A stretch of 42,360 nt of DNA, taken from contig CALXAH010000030.1 of NCBI GenBank assembly GCA_944386225.1, forward strand, positions 1-42,360. The letters are read 5' to 3'. Positions 41,845 to 42,360 of this stretch are shown here, in pieces. Source of the stretch: an uncultured Gemmiger sp. Its GTDB lineage: Bacteria; Bacillota; Clostridia; Oscillospirales; Ruminococcaceae. A program made the position numbers and the translations under genes. Position 1 is the stretch's first letter; every line of letters begins with the position of its first letter. A model generated the notes under the pieces. That model was given only the letters and a program-made list of their open reading frames with translations. It made no database searches and was not told the origin of the DNA.

Positions 41845-42360
41845 TTACCGCTCTTTGCTGTCGATCTCGGCGCGGATCTGGGTGATGAAGTCCTCCAGGC
41901 TCATGACGCCGCCCTTTTCTTCCTTGCGGGCGCGCACGGCCACCTGGCCGTTCTCCATCTCCTTGTCGCCAACCACCAGCATATAGGGGATCTTCTTCAG
42001 CTGGGCCTCGCGGATCTTGTAGCCCATCTTCTCGCTGCGGTAGTCGGCCTCCACCCGGATGCCGGCCGCGTCCAGCCGCTTGACCAGCTCGCGGGCATAG
42101 TCGTGCTGACGGTCGGTGATGGGGATGACCATGACCTGCACCGGGGCCAGCCAGGTGGGGAAGGCGCCGGCGAAGTGCTCGATCAAAATGCCGATGAACC
42201 GCTCGATGCTGCCGAACACCACCCGGTGGATCATGACCGGCCGGTGCTTCTGGCCGTCCTCGCCGGTGTACTCCAGCTCAAACCGCTCGGGCAGCTGCAT
42301 ATCCAGCTGGATGGTGCCGCACTGCCAGGTACGGCCGATGGCGTCCACCAGATGGAAGTC
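41845..42360 (-). CDS. thrS: Threonyl-tRNA synthetase (partial, C-terminal part)
   Basis: The last 171 residues of ThrRS, which charges tRNA-Thr. The frame is open to the end of the window. The visible part begins [20 protein letters not shown], the class II motif 3 region, with [24 protein letters not shown]. The anticodon-binding domain follows: [42 protein letters not shown], then [20 protein letters not shown]. The C-terminus is complete and normal. A T-box or other leader, if present, is outside the window. Confidence 0.97.
   Translation of the reverse strand, partial: DFHLVDAIGRTWQCGTIQLDMQLPERFELEYTGEDGQKHRPVMIHRVVFGSIERFIGILIEHFAGAFPTWLAPVQVMVIPITDRQHDYARELVKRLDAAGIRVEADYRSEKMGYKIREAQLKKIPYMLVVGDKEMENGQVAVRARKEEKGGVMSLEDFITQIRAEIDSKER

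Overview
The window looks like a chromosomal segment of a high-GC, low-lipid-A (Gram-positive type) anaerobic Firmicute, most likely a gut Oscillospiraceae/Ruminococcaceae of the Gemmiger-Subdoligranulum-Faecalibacterium kind. This is an inference from gene content (AddAB instead of RecBCD, SpoIIR, the infC-rpmI-rplT operon with a leader attenuator, a Bce-type antibiotic module, the ACT/UPF0210 pair, lipoprotein importers), from strong GGAGG ribosome binding sites and from the base composition. No rRNA, tRNA, CRISPR array, phage or insertion sequence was seen. Almost all of the DNA is coding.

Region 1 (1-9140, all minus strand) is a tightly packed housekeeping run, read in the order SpoU-type rRNA methyltransferase, dprA, topA, trmFO, plsX, rnc, smc. 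Starts and stops overlap or nearly touch. smc leaves the window at base 1. The usual acpP between plsX and rnc is absent.

Region 2 (9182-10639, minus) is the infC-rpmI-rplT operon. It has a near-consensus promoter, a leader of about 185 nt with an intrinsic terminator and a competing 9-bp antiterminator pairing, and an infC start that is probably ATC. Region 3 (10659-12188, minus) is a visibly AT-rich membrane glycosyltransferase-like gene split by one in-frame TGA. Region 4 (12225-19038, minus) is addB-addA for double-strand break repair, convergent with nothing and facing a small plus-strand acidic lipoprotein gene across a divergent promoter region.

Region 5 (19712-24262, minus) is a complete BceRS-BceAB-like peptide-antibiotic sensing and resistance module with a recognisable BceR-type operator in front of the ABC genes. 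Region 6 (24307-29588, minus) holds a three-repeat peptidoglycan-binding protein, spoIIR, ispE, a DUF362/ferredoxin protein, a PLP aminotransferase and an Lrp/AsnC regulator. The last three are chained by overlapping ends. Divergent from the regulator on the plus strand (29732-33556) are an ACT-domain protein, a UPF0210 (PFL family) protein, two uncharacterised membrane proteins and a DUF378 protein.

Region 7 (33685-37803, minus) is an amino-acid ABC importer operon (binding protein, permease, ATPase) that ends in an AbgB-like M20 amidohydrolase. Its promoter carries an excellent ArgR/AhrC box between -35 and -10. Divergent from it is an RmlD-like reductase with a strong promoter and a cluster of palindromes. 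Region 8 (38911-41773) is a secreted FMN/FAD reductase lipoprotein of the fumarate/urocanate reductase type, divergent from a LysR regulator. The 3' part of thrS follows on the minus strand and leaves the window at 42360.

The most useful observations for follow-up are the infC leader switch and ATC start, the ArgR-controlled importer-amidohydrolase operon, the interrupted glycosyltransferase, the BceR operator, the palindrome-rich 37.77-37.95 kb intergenic region and the flavin reductase with an altered flavinylation motif. I do not see a clearly new multi-gene system. The importer-amidohydrolase operon and the aminotransferase/DUF362/Lrp versus ACT/UPF0210 divergon are the best candidates for undescribed biology.
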